Of a stretch of 13,303 nt of DNA, positions 12,588 to 13,303 are shown piece after piece. This DNA is from Pseudomonadota bacterium (lineage in GTDB: Bacteria > Pseudomonadota > Alphaproteobacteria > Rhizobiales > Tepidamorphaceae). The stretch lies in the NCBI GenBank assembly GCA_023435545.1, contig JAEYRQ010000028.1, positions 1 to 13,303 on the forward strand, written 5' to 3'. The stretch's first letter is position 1, and each line of letters starts with the position of its first letter. Under the pieces are notes generated by a model. The model saw only the letters and a list, made by a program, of their open reading frames with translations. It was not told the origin of the DNA and did not search any database. The position numbers and the translations under genes were made by a program.

Positions 12588-13303
12588 TCACATCTCCCCC
12601 GGCGGGGTCACGGTGCGGCGGGGGTGGACGAAGAAGGGGCGGTCGACGACGCGGGCGCGCACCATCAGCTTCTGGTAGGCGAGTTCGCGCAGCGCGTAGA
12701 TCTCCACCCACAGGTCGCCGGTCACGGTGTCGCCGTAGGGGCGCTCCAGCGAGGCGATGGCGATGTTGCGCTTGGCCGTCGGCGACCAGGCGCCGGCAGT
12801 GATGTGGCCCACCTCGCGCTTTCCCCGATGGTAGACCAGCGCATGATCGGCCGGAACGTTGCCGTCGATGTCGAGGCCGACCAGGCAGTGGCGCGAGGTG
12901 CCCTTCGCCTTCTCCTCGGCGAGCGCGCGCCGGCCGTTGAAGTGGCGCGGTTTGTCCAGCGCGACCAGCCAGCCGAGCCCGATCTCGAAGGGGGAGCGGC
13001 GACGGTCGGCGCGGATGGCATGCTCGGCGGTGATGAAGTCGGCATTGGCGACGATGAAGCCCGCCTCCAGCCGGGCGAGATTCAGCGCCGCATAGCCGAT
13101 GGCGGTGATGCCGTAGAGGCGACCGGCCTCCATCAAGAGGTCCCACAGCGCCAGGGCATCATTCGGCGCGACGAACAGCTCATAGCCGAGATCGCCGGTG
13201 AAGCCGGTCCGGGAGACGGTCGTGTCCATGCCTGACACTTCGAATCGCCGGATGTCGAAGGGCTTCATGGTCTCGACGCCGGCGCAGCCGGCGGCCGTCA
13301 GCA
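12588..13303 (-). CDS. GcvT-fold aminomethyltransferase-family protein (5' end off the right edge)
   Basis: The frame is open past the right edge, so only the last 237 residues are visible; the ATG at 13268 is internal, since the preceding codons (LTAAGCGVET) continue the fold. Recognisable features are VSRTGFTGDLGYELFV (visible residues about 28-43), which matches the substrate/folate-binding loop of glycine-cleavage T proteins, LARLEAGF (about 75-82), and a C-terminal barrel with GRRALAEEKAKG and VGHITAGAWSPT. These proteins transfer a one-carbon unit to tetrahydrofolate; the family includes GcvT, dimethylglycine/sarcosine enzymes, the DMSP demethylase DmdA and the aromatic O-demethylase LigM. 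The ending (RPFFVHPRRTVTPPGEM) differs from true GcvT as I recall it, and no gcvH or gcvP gene is near, so a catabolic demethylase is more likely than glycine cleavage. The substrate cannot be assigned. Confidence 0.85.
   Translation of the reverse strand, partial: LTAAGCAGVETMKPFDIRRFEVSGMDTTVSRTGFTGDLGYELFVAPNDALALWDLLMEAGRLYGITAIGYAALNLARLEAGFIVANADFITAEHAIRADRRRSPFEIGLGWLVALDKPRHFNGRRALAEEKAKGTSRHCLVGLDIDGNVPADHALVYHRGKREVGHITAGAWSPTAKRNIAIASLERPYGDTVTGDLWVEIYALRELAYQKLMVRARVVDRPFFVHPRRTVTPPGEM

Noticed and set aside
12364..12678. Plus-strand frames of about 80-215 codons around the repeat
   Set aside because: They read through the palindromic repeat and the ends of two well-supported minus-strand genes; composition is that of the repeat.
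12588..13268. ATG 13268 as the start of the GcvT-like gene
   Set aside because: The frame continues upstream to the window edge with sensible residues, and a 226-aa protein would lack the N-terminal half of the fold.

Overview
The window looks like two unrelated bacterial genomes joined near position 3905. The left part (1 to about 3905) reads as actinobacterial, probably a high-GC lineage such as Acidimicrobiia. It carries a nitrate/nitrite-sensor-type (NIT) histidine kinase of the actinobacterial style, a methionine aminopeptidase with the proline-rich N-terminal extension of mycobacterial MapB and an actinobacterial leaderless-type promoter, and a SAF-domain (CpaB/RcpC-like) membrane protein. 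The right part (about 3905 to 13303) reads as alphaproteobacterial. It carries a TRAP solute-binding protein with a histidine kinase and an OmpR/TorR-type regulator, a periplasmic L,D-transpeptidase, a PuuC-like aldehyde dehydrogenase, an NDP-forming acyl-CoA synthetase, a GcvT-fold protein and a palindromic intergenic repeat. No sequence search was possible, so these assignments rest on recognising protein families and motifs.

Left layout: the NIT kinase is on the minus strand and runs off the left edge. A divergent intergenic region of 187 bp or less separates it from map on the plus strand, followed by the SAF-domain gene on the plus strand. A short minus-strand coding tail then converges on the SAF gene; this is the last 36 codons of some other protein, whose beginning is replaced by right-hand DNA. 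The seam lies inside an open reading frame. The right-hand sensor kinase reads normally through its H-box (AHEVNNP) and the next ten or so residues, then changes to an unrelated tail with no ATP-binding domain.

Right layout: dctP and the (broken) sensor kinase form a minus-strand pair with a 6-nt gap, divergent from an OmpR/TorR-type response regulator. This resembles the TorT-TorS-TorR arrangement, with a TRAP-type binding protein in place of TorT and no TRAP permease genes in view. After a hairpin terminator come, on the minus strand, a secreted L,D-transpeptidase and a small secreted protein with two cysteines. A 313-bp gene-free stretch with a possible stress promoter and a perfect palindrome separates these from a catabolic block transcribed leftward. 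That block is a GcvT-like protein (cut by the right edge), a repeat element, an NDP-forming acyl-CoA synthetase, then a PuuC-like aldehyde dehydrogenase. Together they could oxidise an aldehyde to an acid and activate it to a CoA thioester, with the GcvT-like protein handling a one-carbon group.

The most important caution is that genes left and right of about 3905 should not be interpreted as neighbours. The most interesting biology is the binding-protein-linked two-component system at 3906 to 7222. No tRNA, rRNA, CRISPR array, insertion sequence or prophage gene was seen.
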